64,000 bases of DNA from NCBI GenBank assembly GCA_965216225.1, contig CBDCFF010000030.1:124001-188000 (forward strand). Reading direction: 5' to 3'. The stretch is from 3107 sp965216225. Its GTDB lineage: Bacteria > Pseudomonadota > Alphaproteobacteria > Rhodobacterales > Rhodobacteraceae. Shown here piece by piece: positions 9,239-18,634 of this stretch (positions are counted from its first letter, which is position 1; each line of letters starts with the position of its first letter). Position numbers and translations under genes: made by a program. The notes under the pieces are model-generated. The model saw only the letters and a list, made by a program, of their open reading frames with translations. It did no database searches and was not told where the DNA came from.

Positions 9239-9913
9239 ATGGCCCTTTCCCCGTTTGATGGAAGCCTGATCACTAGGGAAATCTGCGCCCTTGCCCCGGT
9301 CGTGCCGGTGCTGACGATCCACGATCTGCAACATGCGCGTCCCTTGGCCGAAGCACTGGTCGCCGGTGGACTGCCGGCGCTGGAGGTGACATTGCGCACC
9401 CCTGTCGCACTGGATGCGATCCGCGTCATGACCGGGGTGCCCGGCGCCCGGGTCGGCGCGGGCACACTTGTGACGCCCGAAAACGTGCGGGCGGCCAAAG
9501 CGGCGGGCGCGACCTTCGGCGTCTCTCCCGGCGCAACCGGGGAACTGCTCATGGCCTGCGAAACCGAAGACCTGCCGCTGCTGCCCGGCGTCGCCACCGC
9601 CAGCGAGGCGATGAAGCTGCTGGCGCGCGGCCATGACATGCTGAAATTCTTTCCCGCCGAAGCCTCCGGCGGCATTCGGGCGCTGAGGGCCATCGGCGCG
9701 CCGCTGCCATGGATCAGCTTCTGCCCCACCGGCGGGATCGGGCCGGGCAATGTCCGGGAATATCTGCGCCTGCCCAACGTCCTGTGCGCGGGCGGCAGTT
9801 GGGTCGCGCCGCCAGAGTTGGTCGGGGCCGGGCGCTGGGGCGACCTCGAAGCCCTGGCAAGGGAAGCGGCGCAATCCGGCAACGGGCCCCAGGGTCCGGG
9901 ACGGAACACATAG
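9239..9913 (+). CDS. eda: KDPG aldolase (Entner-Doudoroff)
   Basis: Cleaves 2-keto-3-deoxy-6-phosphogluconate to pyruvate and glyceraldehyde 3-phosphate. The 224-residue protein has the catalytic glutamate in LPALEVTLRT, the Schiff-base lysine in GHDMLKFFPAE, and the phosphate-binding FCPTGGIG. It starts 3 nt after the edd stop and is co-transcribed with it. The last 15 or so residues (AQSGNGPQGPGRNT) are low-complexity and may be variable. No terminator is obvious downstream, and 9914-10203 contains no gene I can support. Confidence 0.96.
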   Translation: MALSPFDGSLITREICALAPVVPVLTIHDLQHARPLAEALVAGGLPALEVTLRTPVALDAIRVMTGVPGARVGAGTLVTPENVRAAKAAGATFGVSPGATGELLMACETEDLPLLPGVATASEAMKLLARGHDMLKFFPAEASGGIRALRAIGAPLPWISFCPTGGIGPGNVREYLRLPNVLCAGGSWVAPPELVGAGRWGDLEALAREAAQSGNGPQGPGRNT

Positions 9914-10203
9914 CGGCCTGCGTGAAGGTTCTGCATGGCAATCCGGCCACCGCTGTCATGCCCGCGGTCGGTGACGATCCGGTGATTGGCGACTCCGTTA
10001 CGCCGAACAGCCCTGCGGCCCCGTGTGCATGGCCCCCATCAGAACACGGTTCGGCAGAATCAGGCGCCCCGGATCAAGCGGGGCAAGCAGGTGCGGATGG
10101 TCGGTCATCTCCTGTCCCCCGCGTTTCGGCCCGGACAATGGACGGTTCACGCTGCGCTGTCACCCACGACGCGACGTAAACGATTGCGGAATGTGGCGGA
10201 ATT

Positions 10204-10587
10204 TCAGGGCGCGGTTTTCAGGCAATCCAGGCAATGCCGCCGGAAAGCCTTTTTCAGCATGTCAAGCTCGGCACGCAACAGGTCAAGCTCGGCGCGAAAA
10301 TCCTCTTCCGGCGCCAGGCCGCACACGATGGTGTAACTGCCCAGGGTTTCTTCCGAACGCGCATCGAGGATCAGGATCGTTTCCACCCCGTCCGACACAC
10401 AGGCAGGGGGGATCGGGAATTTCAGGCACCAGTCGCCCGGTTGATCCGCGATCCCGGTCAGAGAGACATCGGGTATCGGCGCCCCTGCATGGGTGATGCG
10501 AAGGTCCGGCATACCCTCGTCCGGGGCCATGGACAGCAGGCCCTCCCAGAAACCGTTGCGGGTGCGTGTGTGGGTCAGTCGGGGCAT
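10204..10587 (-). CDS. Uncharacterised 127-residue protein
   Basis: Function unknown. The start at 10587 is supported by GGAGG 4 nt before the ATG. The N-terminal two thirds look globular (beta-rich, SDGVETILILDARSEETLGSY). The C-terminus is a predicted amphipathic coiled coil (FRAELDLLRAELDMLKKAFRRH) ending with two cysteines. It follows the 257-residue unknown protein by 30 nt on the same strand, and both lie behind ilvD, so a three-gene transcript is likely. Nothing in the sequence points to an enzyme. Confidence 0.7.
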   Translation of the reverse strand: MPRLTHTRTRNGFWEGLLSMAPDEGMPDLRITHAGAPIPDVSLTGIADQPGDWCLKFPIPPACVSDGVETILILDARSEETLGSYTIVCGLAPEEDFRAELDLLRAELDMLKKAFRRHCLDCLKTAP

Positions 10588-10617
10588 GGCGCCTCCTGCG
10601 GATTGACTACGGATCGG

Positions 10618-11391
10618 CTACAGACCGGCGCGTGGACGGCGGCTGAACGTGATGTCGCGCAGGATGATCCGGTTCAGTTCGGGTTCTTCAAGGATCACAT
10701 CGACCCAGGCGGTTTCAATGCGTTTTTCGTTCAGTTCCGTATAGGCTAGGTCGAACTCCGTCACCTGTTCATGTTCCGGGGGCGGCATTGCGCGCACCAC
10801 CCGTTCCGTGTTCGGCCCGTGCCGGATATTCAGGCGCATGAAGATGTCCAGCGGTCTTTCCGTCTCGATGATCGCGTCCATGCGCAGAACATGCCGTTTC
10901 CCGAGGCCGGTGATCGCCTCTGCCGGCAAGGCGATGGAGAGCGACAGAAAACTGCCGTCAAAGCGGAACACATCCATGCACAGGCCGAAGGGGGCCAGGT
11001 CGAATTTGCCGGTATTGCTGATCTGGCGGCAGGTCAGTTCCGGTATCCGGCAATCATGAAAGACCGTCACCTGCCCGCCAAGCGCCATCCCGCTGGCAAC
11101 GGTGGCCTGCCCGCGCGGCGTGATCGGGCCGCGCCAAAGCTCTGGTCGCCAGTTCCAGTCCGTGCCGATGGGGGTTTGAATGGCGCCGGTGCCGCTGACG
11201 GGTTGGGCGAGGCGGCGGTCGGCCTTGTGAATGAACCGGCCAAGCGGGCGCTCCAGCCGCCGGGCCATGCCGCGATAGCGCTTCAGGTCGTGCAGCGCCA
11301 GTTCGTCCGCAGTATCGGCCAGAAGTTCCCAGCCCCGCCGGACGCGGCGTTGCAAAAGCCGCCCGATCAATGTTTCAAAGCGCTTTGTCAC
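10618..11391 (-). CDS. Uncharacterised protein, DUF6478-like
   Basis: A 257-residue soluble protein with no signal peptide. The N-terminus is basic and helical (IGRLLQRRVRRGWELLADTAD). A beta-rich core follows (TDWNWRPELWRGPI ... VFRFDGSFLSLSIALP ... RMDAIIETERPLDIFMRLNIRHG). It resembles a family of unknown function that I associate with Rhodobacterales (DUF6478); this is from memory and not a database match. It lies 45 nt behind ilvD on the same strand. Function cannot be inferred. Confidence 0.65.
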   Translation of the reverse strand: MTKRFETLIGRLLQRRVRRGWELLADTADELALHDLKRYRGMARRLERPLGRFIHKADRRLAQPVSGTGAIQTPIGTDWNWRPELWRGPITPRGQATVASGMALGGQVTVFHDCRIPELTCRQISNTGKFDLAPFGLCMDVFRFDGSFLSLSIALPAEAITGLGKRHVLRMDAIIETERPLDIFMRLNIRHGPNTERVVRAMPPPEHEQVTEFDLAYTELNEKRIETAWVDVILEEPELNRIILRDITFSRRPRAGL

Positions 11392-11436
11392 AGGCGACCC
11401 GCATGTTGCCCTGCGCCGGCAAGCCCCGACCCGATC

Positions 11437-13170
11437 TCAGATGTCCATATAGACGTGCCGTTCCGCCTTGCCCCCCGGATGCGTGACCGCGCCCTTGTTG
11501 GTCGCGCCCACCTGTTGGGCGTATTTCCACAGCGCGCCGGAGGCATAGATGGTTTGCCGCGGCCCGCCCCATCCGGCCTTGCGTGCGGCAAGTTCTTCAT
11601 CGGACAAGGCGACAGAAAGTTCCCCGGTCAGGGCGTTGATGGTGATCATGTCGCCATTTTGCAAAAGCGCGATGGGTCCGCCATGCGCGGTTTCGGGTCC
11701 GACATGACCGACGCAGAAGCCGCGCGTCGCGCCCGAGAAACGGCCATCGGTGATCAGCGCCACCTTCCTGCCCATGCCCTGCCCGGACAGGGCGGCGGTG
11801 GTGGCCAGCATCTCTCGCATACCGGGGCCGCCTGCGGGCCCTTCGTTGCGGATGACAATCACCTCACCTTCCCTGCAACTGCGTTCCTGCACGGCGGCAA
11901 AGGCGTCTTCCTCGCATTCGAAAACGCGGGCCGGGCCGGTGAAGACCTGCTGTTCCCCGGCCATGCCCGCGACTTTCACAATCGCGCCTTCCGGGGCCAG
12001 GTTGCCCCTCAGGCCCACGACGCCGCCGGTTCGGGAAATCGGGTTCGACACCGGGTGAATCACGCGGCCATCGGCCTCGCGCGTCACGATGTCAATCTCT
12101 TCGCCGATGCTGCGGCCGGTCGCCGTGATGCAGTCGCGATGGATCAGGCCCGCCCTGTCCAGTTCCTTCATCACCACAGGCACGCCGCCTGCCTCATACA
12201 AGTCCTTGGCCACGAACTGTCCGCCCGGTTTCAGATCAACGAAATACGGCGTGTCGCGGAAGATGTCGCAGACATCATGCAGGTCGAAGTCGATCCCGGC
12301 CTCATGCGCGATGGCAGGCAGGTGCAGACCCGCATTGGTGGAGCCCCCGGTACAGGCGACCACGCGCGCGGCGTTGATCAGCGCCTTGCGGGTCACTATA
12401 TCGCGGGCGCGGATGTTGCTTTCGATCAGGTTCATGACCGCGCGGCCCGAGGCCACACCATACTGGTCGCGGGATTCATACGGCGCAGGCGCGCCCGCAG
12501 AGTTGGGAAGCGCAAGACCGATTGCCTCGGACACGCAGGCCATGGTGTTGGCGGTGAACTGGCCGCCGCAGGCCCCGGCCGATGGACAGGCCACGGCTTC
12601 CAGCTTTTCCAGTTCGCAGGTGCTCAGGTTTCCGGCCTGATGCCGGCCGACGGCCTCGAACACGTCCTGCACGGTCACATCCCTGCCATTGTAGCGGCCC
12701 GGAAGGATCGAACCGCCATACAGGAAGACCGAAGGCGTGTTCAGGCGAACCATGGCCATCATCATGCCCGGAAGCGATTTGTCACAGCCCGCCAGCCCGA
12801 CGATCGCATCATAACAGTGGCCGCGCATGGTCAGTTCCACCGTGTCGGCGATCGCTTCGCGCGAGGCGAGCGAGGAACGCATCCCCTCATGCCCCATGGC
12901 GATTCCGTCTGTCACGGTGATGGTGGTGAATTCACGCGGGGTGCCGCTGGCCTGTTTCACACCCATCTTCACCGATTGCGCCTGACGGTTCAGGGAGATG
13001 TTGCATGGTGCGGCCTCGTTCCAGCAGGTCGCAACGCCCACCAGCGGCTGATGAATCTCTTCCTCGCTCAGCCCCATCGCATACAGGTAGGACCGGTGCG
13101 GCGCGCGGGCCGGTCCTTCGGTGACATATCGGCTGGGCAGACGGGATTTGTCGATTCTCGCTGTGGACAT
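11437..13170 (-). CDS. ilvD: Dihydroxy-acid dehydratase
   Basis: Third step of valine/isoleucine synthesis: dehydrates dihydroxy acids to 2-keto acids using an iron-sulphur cluster. The start at 13170 (MSTARIDKSRLPSRY) has GGAAAGGAAG just upstream; the frame is open for 34 further codons but without a better site. Cluster and active-site cysteines are present in NEAAPCN, GLAGCDKSLPG and SAGACGGQFTANTM. The C-terminal ALITDGRFSGATRGF is intact. The length of 577 residues is normal for the short type. It is transcribed divergently from the TSUP exporter with about 260 bp between them. Confidence 0.96.
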   Translation of the reverse strand: MSTARIDKSRLPSRYVTEGPARAPHRSYLYAMGLSEEEIHQPLVGVATCWNEAAPCNISLNRQAQSVKMGVKQASGTPREFTTITVTDGIAMGHEGMRSSLASREAIADTVELTMRGHCYDAIVGLAGCDKSLPGMMMAMVRLNTPSVFLYGGSILPGRYNGRDVTVQDVFEAVGRHQAGNLSTCELEKLEAVACPSAGACGGQFTANTMACVSEAIGLALPNSAGAPAPYESRDQYGVASGRAVMNLIESNIRARDIVTRKALINAARVVACTGGSTNAGLHLPAIAHEAGIDFDLHDVCDIFRDTPYFVDLKPGGQFVAKDLYEAGGVPVVMKELDRAGLIHRDCITATGRSIGEEIDIVTREADGRVIHPVSNPISRTGGVVGLRGNLAPEGAIVKVAGMAGEQQVFTGPARVFECEEDAFAAVQERSCREGEVIVIRNEGPAGGPGMREMLATTAALSGQGMGRKVALITDGRFSGATRGFCVGHVGPETAHGGPIALLQNGDMITINALTGELSVALSDEELAARKAGWGGPRQTIYASGALWKYAQQVGATNKGAVTHPGGKAERHVYMDI

Positions 13171-13428
13171 GGCTGGCTTCCTTTCCCGGACTGGCAACGG
13201 AATAAACGGGCGTTGCGGACGATACAAGTCTGTTGAACCGTTTCCCCGTGGCCGCCGGGCAAGCGGATGCAACGGCGCATCGGAAAGCCGCCGCCCGCGC
13301 CTGCCCGCGCCTGCCGGAGGTGTCCCGCTCCGGTTCCGTCCGCCCCGCCATTCGGGCCGGAGTCTTCAAAAGCGGTCATGCCGGAGATGCCCGTTGCAAA
13401 GACCCGGCGCAGGGCGATAGACAGGGCC

Positions 13429-14346
13429 ATGCAGGTATACCTTCCGATTGCCGAAGTTTCCGTGAACGCATTCCTGCTGCTTGGTCTTGGCGGGATGGTC
13501 GGGGTTCTGTCCGGAATGTTTGGGGTCGGCGGCGGGTTTCTGATGACGCCCCTGCTGTTCTTCATCGGCATTCCCCCCACCGTTGCGGTGGCGACCGAGG
13601 CCAACCAGATCGTCGCGTCCTCCTTTTCCGGGGTGCTTGCGCATCTCAGGCGAAAGACCGTCGATCTCAGGATGGGCACGGTGCTTTTGATCGGGGGGCT
13701 TGCGGGCTCTGCCCTGGGCATTCAGATATTCAACATCCTGAAGGGCATGGGCCAGGTCGATCTGCTCGTGAAGCTCTGCTATGTCGTGTTTCTGGGCATT
13801 ATCGGCGGGTTGATGTTCATCGAGAGCCTGCGCGCAATCCGGCGCAGCGGCAAGCCGGGCGCGGTTCCCGGGCGCAAGAAGCACAACTGGGTTCACAATC
13901 TGCCCTTCAAGATAAAATTCCGCACTTCCGGCCTTTATATCTCGGTCTTTCCGCCGCTGGTGGTCGGCGTTTTCGTCGGCATTCTCGCGGCGATCATGGG
14001 GGTGGGCGGCGGCTTTGTCATGGTGCCTGCAATGATTTACCTGCTGGGAATGCCAACCAAGGTGGTGGTAGGCACGTCGCTCTTTCAGATCATCTTCGTC
14101 ACCGCCTTCACCACGCTTCTTCATGCCACGACCAACCAGACGGTCGATATGGCGCTGGCGGTTCTGCTGCTGGTGGGCGGCGTGGTCGGCGCCCAGATCG
14201 GCACCCGGCTCGGCACCTATCTCAGGGCGGAGCAACTGCGCATCCTGCTCGCCCTGCTGGTTGTGGGGGTTTGCCTGAAGCTGGCGCTCGACCTGCTGAT
14301 CGAACCGTCAGAGCTTTATTCGCTTGGCGATTCAGGGGGGCACTGA
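13429..14346 (+). CDS. TSUP (TauE/SafE) family membrane exporter
   Basis: About 305 residues with eight or so hydrophobic helices in two repeats. Each repeat carries the family glycine motif (VLSGMFGVGGGFLMTPLL and ILAAIMGVGGGFVMVPAMI). The family moves sulphur-containing or other small organic anions across the inner membrane. I chose the ATG at 13429 (MQVYLPIAEVS) because the preceding 54 codons look non-coding. The ribosome-binding site is weak, so the start is uncertain. The stop overlaps the next start by 1 nt (TGATG). The partner protein suggests a two-component export unit; the substrate is unknown. Confidence 0.88.
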   Translation: MQVYLPIAEVSVNAFLLLGLGGMVGVLSGMFGVGGGFLMTPLLFFIGIPPTVAVATEANQIVASSFSGVLAHLRRKTVDLRMGTVLLIGGLAGSALGIQIFNILKGMGQVDLLVKLCYVVFLGIIGGLMFIESLRAIRRSGKPGAVPGRKKHNWVHNLPFKIKFRTSGLYISVFPPLVVGVFVGILAAIMGVGGGFVMVPAMIYLLGMPTKVVVGTSLFQIIFVTAFTTLLHATTNQTVDMALAVLLLVGGVVGAQIGTRLGTYLRAEQLRILLALLVVGVCLKLALDLLIEPSELYSLGDSGGH

Positions 14347-15140
14347 TGCTCTGGCGGCTCATCCTTCTGCTGCTCTGCGCCGCCCTGCCCGGCCACGCCC
14401 AGCAACGCGGGTCCGCAGAACGGGCAGAACGGGCGGAACGGGTGGTCGCGGGTCTCAGCCAGAACCGGGTCGCCATTACCGCCAATTTCGACGGTTCCGA
14501 AATCCTCATCTTCGGCGCGGTGCGACGAGAGGCCCCGCCCCCGGATGCAGGGCCTCTGGAAGTCATTGTCGCGCTCGCCGGCCCGTCCGAGGACATCACT
14601 GTCCGGCGCAAGTCCCGCCAATACGGCATCTGGGTGAACACCGATTCTTTCACGGTGGAAAAGGTGCCCAGCTTTTACGCCATCGCCACCTCCAATCCGC
14701 TGGTTCATATTCTGGGCGGTATCGAGGATCTGGAACACCGGATTTCAATTCCCCATGCGGTTCGCACGATCAGCCCGAACGCCGCCACCCGCAAGGCCTA
14801 TGATTTCACCAGTGCGCTCATCCGCGTCCGGGAAAAATCCGGGCTTTATTTCACGCAGGAAAATACGGTGGATGTCAGCGAGGAAACGCTGTTCAACACC
14901 TCTGTTTCGCTTCCGGCCAACCTGACGGAGGGCATCTATGTCGCCCGCATATTCCTGACCCGTGACATGCAGGTTGTGGATGAGCACGAGACCCCGATCT
15001 ATGTCTCGAAGGTCGGGCTGGAGCGCTGGATATTCAACCTCGCCCATGAAAGGCCGCTGATCTACGGCATCCTGTCCCTGATCATCGCCATTGCCGCCGG
15101 CTGGGGCGCGTCTGCGGTGTTCCGGTTCATCCGCCCCTGA
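14346..15140 (+). CDS. TIGR02186-type membrane-anchored protein, partner of the TSUP exporter
   Basis: 264 residues. Signal peptide MLWRLILLLLCAALPGHA, then a beta-rich periplasmic domain (ANFDGSEILIFGAVRRE). One C-terminal transmembrane helix (LIYGILSLIIAIAAGWGA) is followed by a short cytoplasmic tail. This pairing with a TSUP exporter is recurrent in alphaproteobacteria, so an accessory or substrate-handling role is inferred. Translation is coupled to the exporter by a 1-nt overlap. The last 14 nt overlap the convergent YrbL-like gene. Confidence 0.82.
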   Translation: MLWRLILLLLCAALPGHAQQRGSAERAERAERVVAGLSQNRVAITANFDGSEILIFGAVRREAPPPDAGPLEVIVALAGPSEDITVRRKSRQYGIWVNTDSFTVEKVPSFYAIATSNPLVHILGGIEDLEHRISIPHAVRTISPNAATRKAYDFTSALIRVREKSGLYFTQENTVDVSEETLFNTSVSLPANLTEGIYVARIFLTRDMQVVDEHETPIYVSKVGLERWIFNLAHERPLIYGILSLIIAIAAGWGASAVFRFIRP

Positions 15141-15771
15141 AAGACGCCGCGCCGGCTGCGATCCGGTTCATGTCGGCAATCAGTTTGCGGCGCTTCTTTT
15201 CGATCCAGCGCAGATACACCGGTCGAAAATGGGTCTTGACACGGAAAAAGGTGTTTTCGGATGTACCATCGACCAGAAAAAGCCTCTGCTTGCCCGCTTC
15301 ATCGACGCCGATGACGATATTGCTTGGCGTCAGATCGCCGGCGACAATCCGGGCAGCCTTTATTTCATCGACCAGTGCGTGGGTTTTTACGACGAGATCG
15401 TCGGTCAGTCCATGACACTCGATATATTCGCGCTGTGAGGGTGCCAGATTGCCATCCGCATCGGTAATCTTCTCGACAACCATGCCGATGCCGAGATTCG
15501 TATCGACAAACCCCCGGAATGCCGGAAGGGCGGAAGGTATCCGCCCCAGCCTCGACATGGCGGCGATATATTCCTCATACTCCTTGAATGCCGATCTCAA
15601 GCACCCGAAACGGCGCTTCCTCAACCTGAGCGATAAAAGCGCATACTGATCACGTTTCCTCGGCTTTGACACCTTGATCAACGCATCCGCCCGGTCGGGA
15701 TGGGCATAGACCACCCGCCCGGCCCCTTGGGCAAGGGCAGCGTTCGGGTTCAGCCAGACACTGCGTTTCAC
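15127..15771 (-). CDS. YrbL-family kinase-like protein
   Basis: 214 residues starting at a GTG (15771) with AGGAAC upstream. It matches the PhoP-regulated YrbL family: GAGRVVYAHPDRADALIKV (nucleotide-loop and lysine region), VVAGDLTPSNIVIG (catalytic-loop-like GDLxxxN), then LFLVDGTSENTFFRVKT in place of the DFG region. The fold is kinase-like, but a substrate has not been established from sequence. No neighbouring gene explains its role. It converges on the TIGR02186 gene with a 14-nt overlap. Confidence 0.75.
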   Translation of the reverse strand: MKRSVWLNPNAALAQGAGRVVYAHPDRADALIKVSKPRKRDQYALLSLRLRKRRFGCLRSAFKEYEEYIAAMSRLGRIPSALPAFRGFVDTNLGIGMVVEKITDADGNLAPSQREYIECHGLTDDLVVKTHALVDEIKAARIVAGDLTPSNIVIGVDEAGKQRLFLVDGTSENTFFRVKTHFRPVYLRWIEKKRRKLIADMNRIAAGAASFRGG

Positions 15772-15948
15772 GGGGTGTGTTCCTGTTCCAAATGGCCGTT
15801 CCGCATGTCGGGACCATGGCCCGGCACATGGCCGATTGCAAGGCCCTCCTCATCCGGCGGCCTCATATCTCCTGCCTCGGAACCGGTCTGTTGCGTCAGC
15901 GCTGCCCGGACATGAAAACCGATGACATGGAGAGAGAGGAACATCGCC

Positions 15949-16275
15949 CGGTCTGGCAAGCCCCGGGTCGGTATCACGGACAAATTGCGCGGCTCCATCA
16001 AGCCGGTCAGGGCGCTGGCGCCCAATGCGGATCACCGGGCGCACAAGGGACTGAACAACGCGATCAGGGTTTCACATCGCCCGACCCGAAAACGGGAGAA
16101 AATCCCGGGCCGCTTCAAATCCCCGTGACAAGCGCAGAGGTTTCCCGCCGCTCACGACCAAATCAACCTGATCTTTCGCTCCCGCCGACACAAACTCTCC
16201 GCCTCATCTTGCCGCCACGCCAGATCCGACGCCTTCAACCTCCGGGCAGAATACGCCGCAGAAATAACCTCCTGA
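15949..16275 (+). pseudogene. IS6-family transposase, C-terminal relic
   Basis: Encodes the end of an IS6-type DDE transposase: VGITDKLRG, then HKGLNNAIRVSHRPTRKREK and GRFKSP. An in-frame TGA at 16126 follows, and the same frame goes on to QAQRFPAAHDQINLIF and stops at 16275. The TGA most likely replaced the CGA arginine codon normal at this place. The N-terminal half and the left end are missing. The fragment is inert. Confidence 0.75.
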
Positions 16276-17541
16276 TGAACGTTTGACCGGTCATTCGCGA
16301 CCAACCTCAAACAACTTGGTAATACCCGCTATCGTGTTCGAAGATCGCCTCAACGCGTGACCATATCTGAAAACCCCATGGGCTGGCACTGATACACAGA
16401 ATTCATGACACTCCCCGACAGGGTAACGTTTGAACGTCTTCATGGCGGGCTTGTCGCCGCCTGCATCCGGCAAGCGGCTGATACCATGGCGCTGCAAGCA
16501 CCGATGCACAGAAGAGCGTGTCAGGTTCGGGAGAGTTGGCAGCAGCGCATGAAGGGAGCTATGCCCGAAAGTTGGTGATGGTGTGATCAGGCGGCGTTTT
16601 GAATTTGCTTGATCCCGTCTGTGAACTCAACCCCTTCAATGATCTCTGGCATGCGGTTGGCGCCGTCGAGCTTTCGCCATTTTCCTTGCGCTGACATCAT
16701 CAGCTTGAATGCCATGGCCAACCCGGTCCTGCGGCTCAGGCAGCCTTTGGTTTTGCCGGTGCGGTGGCGGACGGTGGCGAAGGTGCTCTCGATCGGGTTC
16801 GTGGTTCGGATGTGCTTCCAGTGCTCAGCAGGGAAGCCGTAGAAGGAGAGCAGCACAGCCCGGTCTTTGGTCAGTTTCCCAACCGCCTTGTCATATTTCG
16901 CGCCACAGGTTTCCACGAAGAAATCGAAGGCGGCCCCGGCTTCGGTCTTCGTTTCCGCCTGCCAGATATCATGCAGGTGGCCTTTGGCTTTGGCCTGCAC
17001 CGATTTGGGCATGGCATTGAGAACGTTTCCGGTCTTGTGAACCCAACAGCGTTGTTCCGGGGTGCTGCCGAAGACTTCGCGCAGCGCCGCCCGGAACCCC
17101 CGTAACCCTTGGGGCGCCGTCGCCAATGGCCAGATCGGGGGCGTGGGACAGCCCGCGACGCTTGAGATCGAGCAGCAACTCGCGCCAACTCTGCGTGCTT
17201 TCACGGTAGCCGACTGCCTGCTTCGGTGAGGCCCGGAACCTCCTTGCGGCCCCACTCATCCGCGCCGATCAGCACCGGAACGCATTGTTTCTGCTCTTCC
17301 ATACGCGGTTGGAAACAGACACCATCGGCCCAGACATAGACGAAACGCCGGGCACTGGGATCGCGGCGCTGCCAGCGTTCATACTCCGCCCCCCAGTCCG
17401 CTTTCAATCGCGAGATGGTGCTCGATGAAAGCCCTGCCGCGTTCGGCCCCAACAGCGCCCCAGGAGCCTCCTGAAAGTCGCCCGTGGAAATGCCCTTGTC
17501 CTATTGGATTTCCCAGGCATTCGTATCCGTGCGATACGGAT

Positions 17542-17712
17542 GCCACCCCTCGGGCCGCTGCAGCGGCCCGAGGGGTGGCGGGGGATGGATCGATGATGCC
17601 CTGGTCTTTGAGGACCGTTCTCAAGATGGATCACCCCCGCCCTTTTGATGAACCCGAACAGATAGTGGAGGAGGGAACATCCCTGCCTCGTATGACAAGA
17701 ACGGGAGACGAA
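17542..17712 (+). ncRNA. Predicted IS110 bridge RNA
   Basis: Three structured parts in order. (1) A 38-bp perfect palindrome (17542-17579), a 5' stem-loop. (2) A target-binding loop closed by GGCGGGGG/CCCCCGCC (17577-17641) with inner stem GGTC/GACC. Its left guide ATGCCCT (17596-17602) equals the target flank at 17490-17496, and its right guide TCTCAAG (17619-17625) is complementary to the other flank CTTGAGA at 18648-18654. (3) A donor-binding loop where ACAGATA (17658-17664) equals the element's right end (18640-18646), and GACAAG (17694-17699) is complementary to the left end CTTGTC (17495-17500). Order and logic match the bridge RNA of IS621-type elements. Exact transcript ends are not known. 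Confidence 0.8.
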
Positions 17713-17718
17713 AAGGTC

Positions 17719-18634
17719 ATGAATGATACCATCGGCATCGACATCTCGAAAGATCATCTCGACACCCATCGCCTGAGCGATGGCAAGGCGAAACGCTTCA
17801 CCAACGACCGGACAGGACTGAAGACGCTGAAGAACTGGATCGGCCCGCAGTGCTGCCGCGTCGTCTACGAGCCTGCAGGACGCTATCATCGCGATCTGGA
17901 GGCCCGCCTTTCAAAGACGGCTCACGCCATGGTCAAGGTGAACCCCAAACGCGCCCGCCGCTTCGCCGAAGCGGTCGGCCAGTCCGCCAAAACTGACCGG
18001 ATCGATGCGGAACTGCTGGCCCGCATGGGGGCGATGCTTGACCTGAAGGCTTCACCGTTGCGCGATGAACCCATGAACGATCTGCGGGAGGTGCATGTCG
18101 CCCGGAGCGCTCTCATCAAGGACCAGACTGCCTGCCGGAACCGGCTCTGCGGTGCGCGCAACACACTCGTCAAGGCGCAACTGAAAACCAGGATGCGCCA
18201 GATTGCAAAGCAACTTGCCCAACTCGATGCCGAGTTGAAGAAGCGTATCCGCGAGGATGCAAAGCTTGCCAGACAGTTCGAGATCCTGCGGTCGATCCCC
18301 TGCCGTTGCAATACTCATCGAAATGCCGGAGATCGGAACCTTGACGCCCAAGCAGGCCGCCGCGCTTGCGGGCCTGGCTCCCTTCGTGCGCAAGTCCGGC
18401 AAATGGACAGCCAGAGCGAAAATCGGAGGCGGACGAGCCGGGCTTCGCCAGGCGCTCTACATGCCCGCCCTCGTCGCAGCGCGCTGCAATTCCCAACTCA
18501 CCTGCGTCTACAAGGCTTTGCGTCAAAAGGGCAAGAAAGCCAAGGTCGCCCTTGTGGCAATCATGCGCAAGCTCATCATCCTCGCAAATACCTTGATCCG
18601 CGAAAACCGCCAGTGGTCCAAAATCAAACCTTGA
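17719..18634 (+). pseudogene. IS110-family transposase (recombinase), frameshifted
   Basis: ATG at 17719 after GGAGACGAAAAGG. The RuvC-like DEDD half is intact: GIDISKDHLDTHRL, VVYEPAGRYHRDLE and KTDRIDAELLARM. After FEILRSIP (about 18300) the frame is lost. The downstream Tnp20 half resumes in another frame with AILIEMPEIGTL, LAGLAPFVRKSGKW (putative catalytic serine) and GLRQALYMPALVAAR, ending at TGA 18632-18634. Compared with the second IS110 copy, about 20 nt are deleted at this point. The copy could move only if a related recombinase acts in trans. Confidence 0.88.

Noticed and set aside
10771..13236. An 821-codon open frame on the plus strand
   Set aside because: It lies opposite ilvD and the DUF6478-like gene; the composition (His, Arg, Gly rich) and lack of any motif show it is an antisense shadow of GC-rich coding DNA.
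13233..14345. N-terminal extension of the TIGR02186 protein
   Set aside because: The frame is open through the TSUP exporter gene but has no motif there; the signal peptide begins at the ATG at 14346.
17542..17579. 38-bp palindrome as a transcription terminator
   Set aside because: There is no T-run after it, and its position at the head of the IS110 left end fits the 5' stem-loop of a bridge RNA better.
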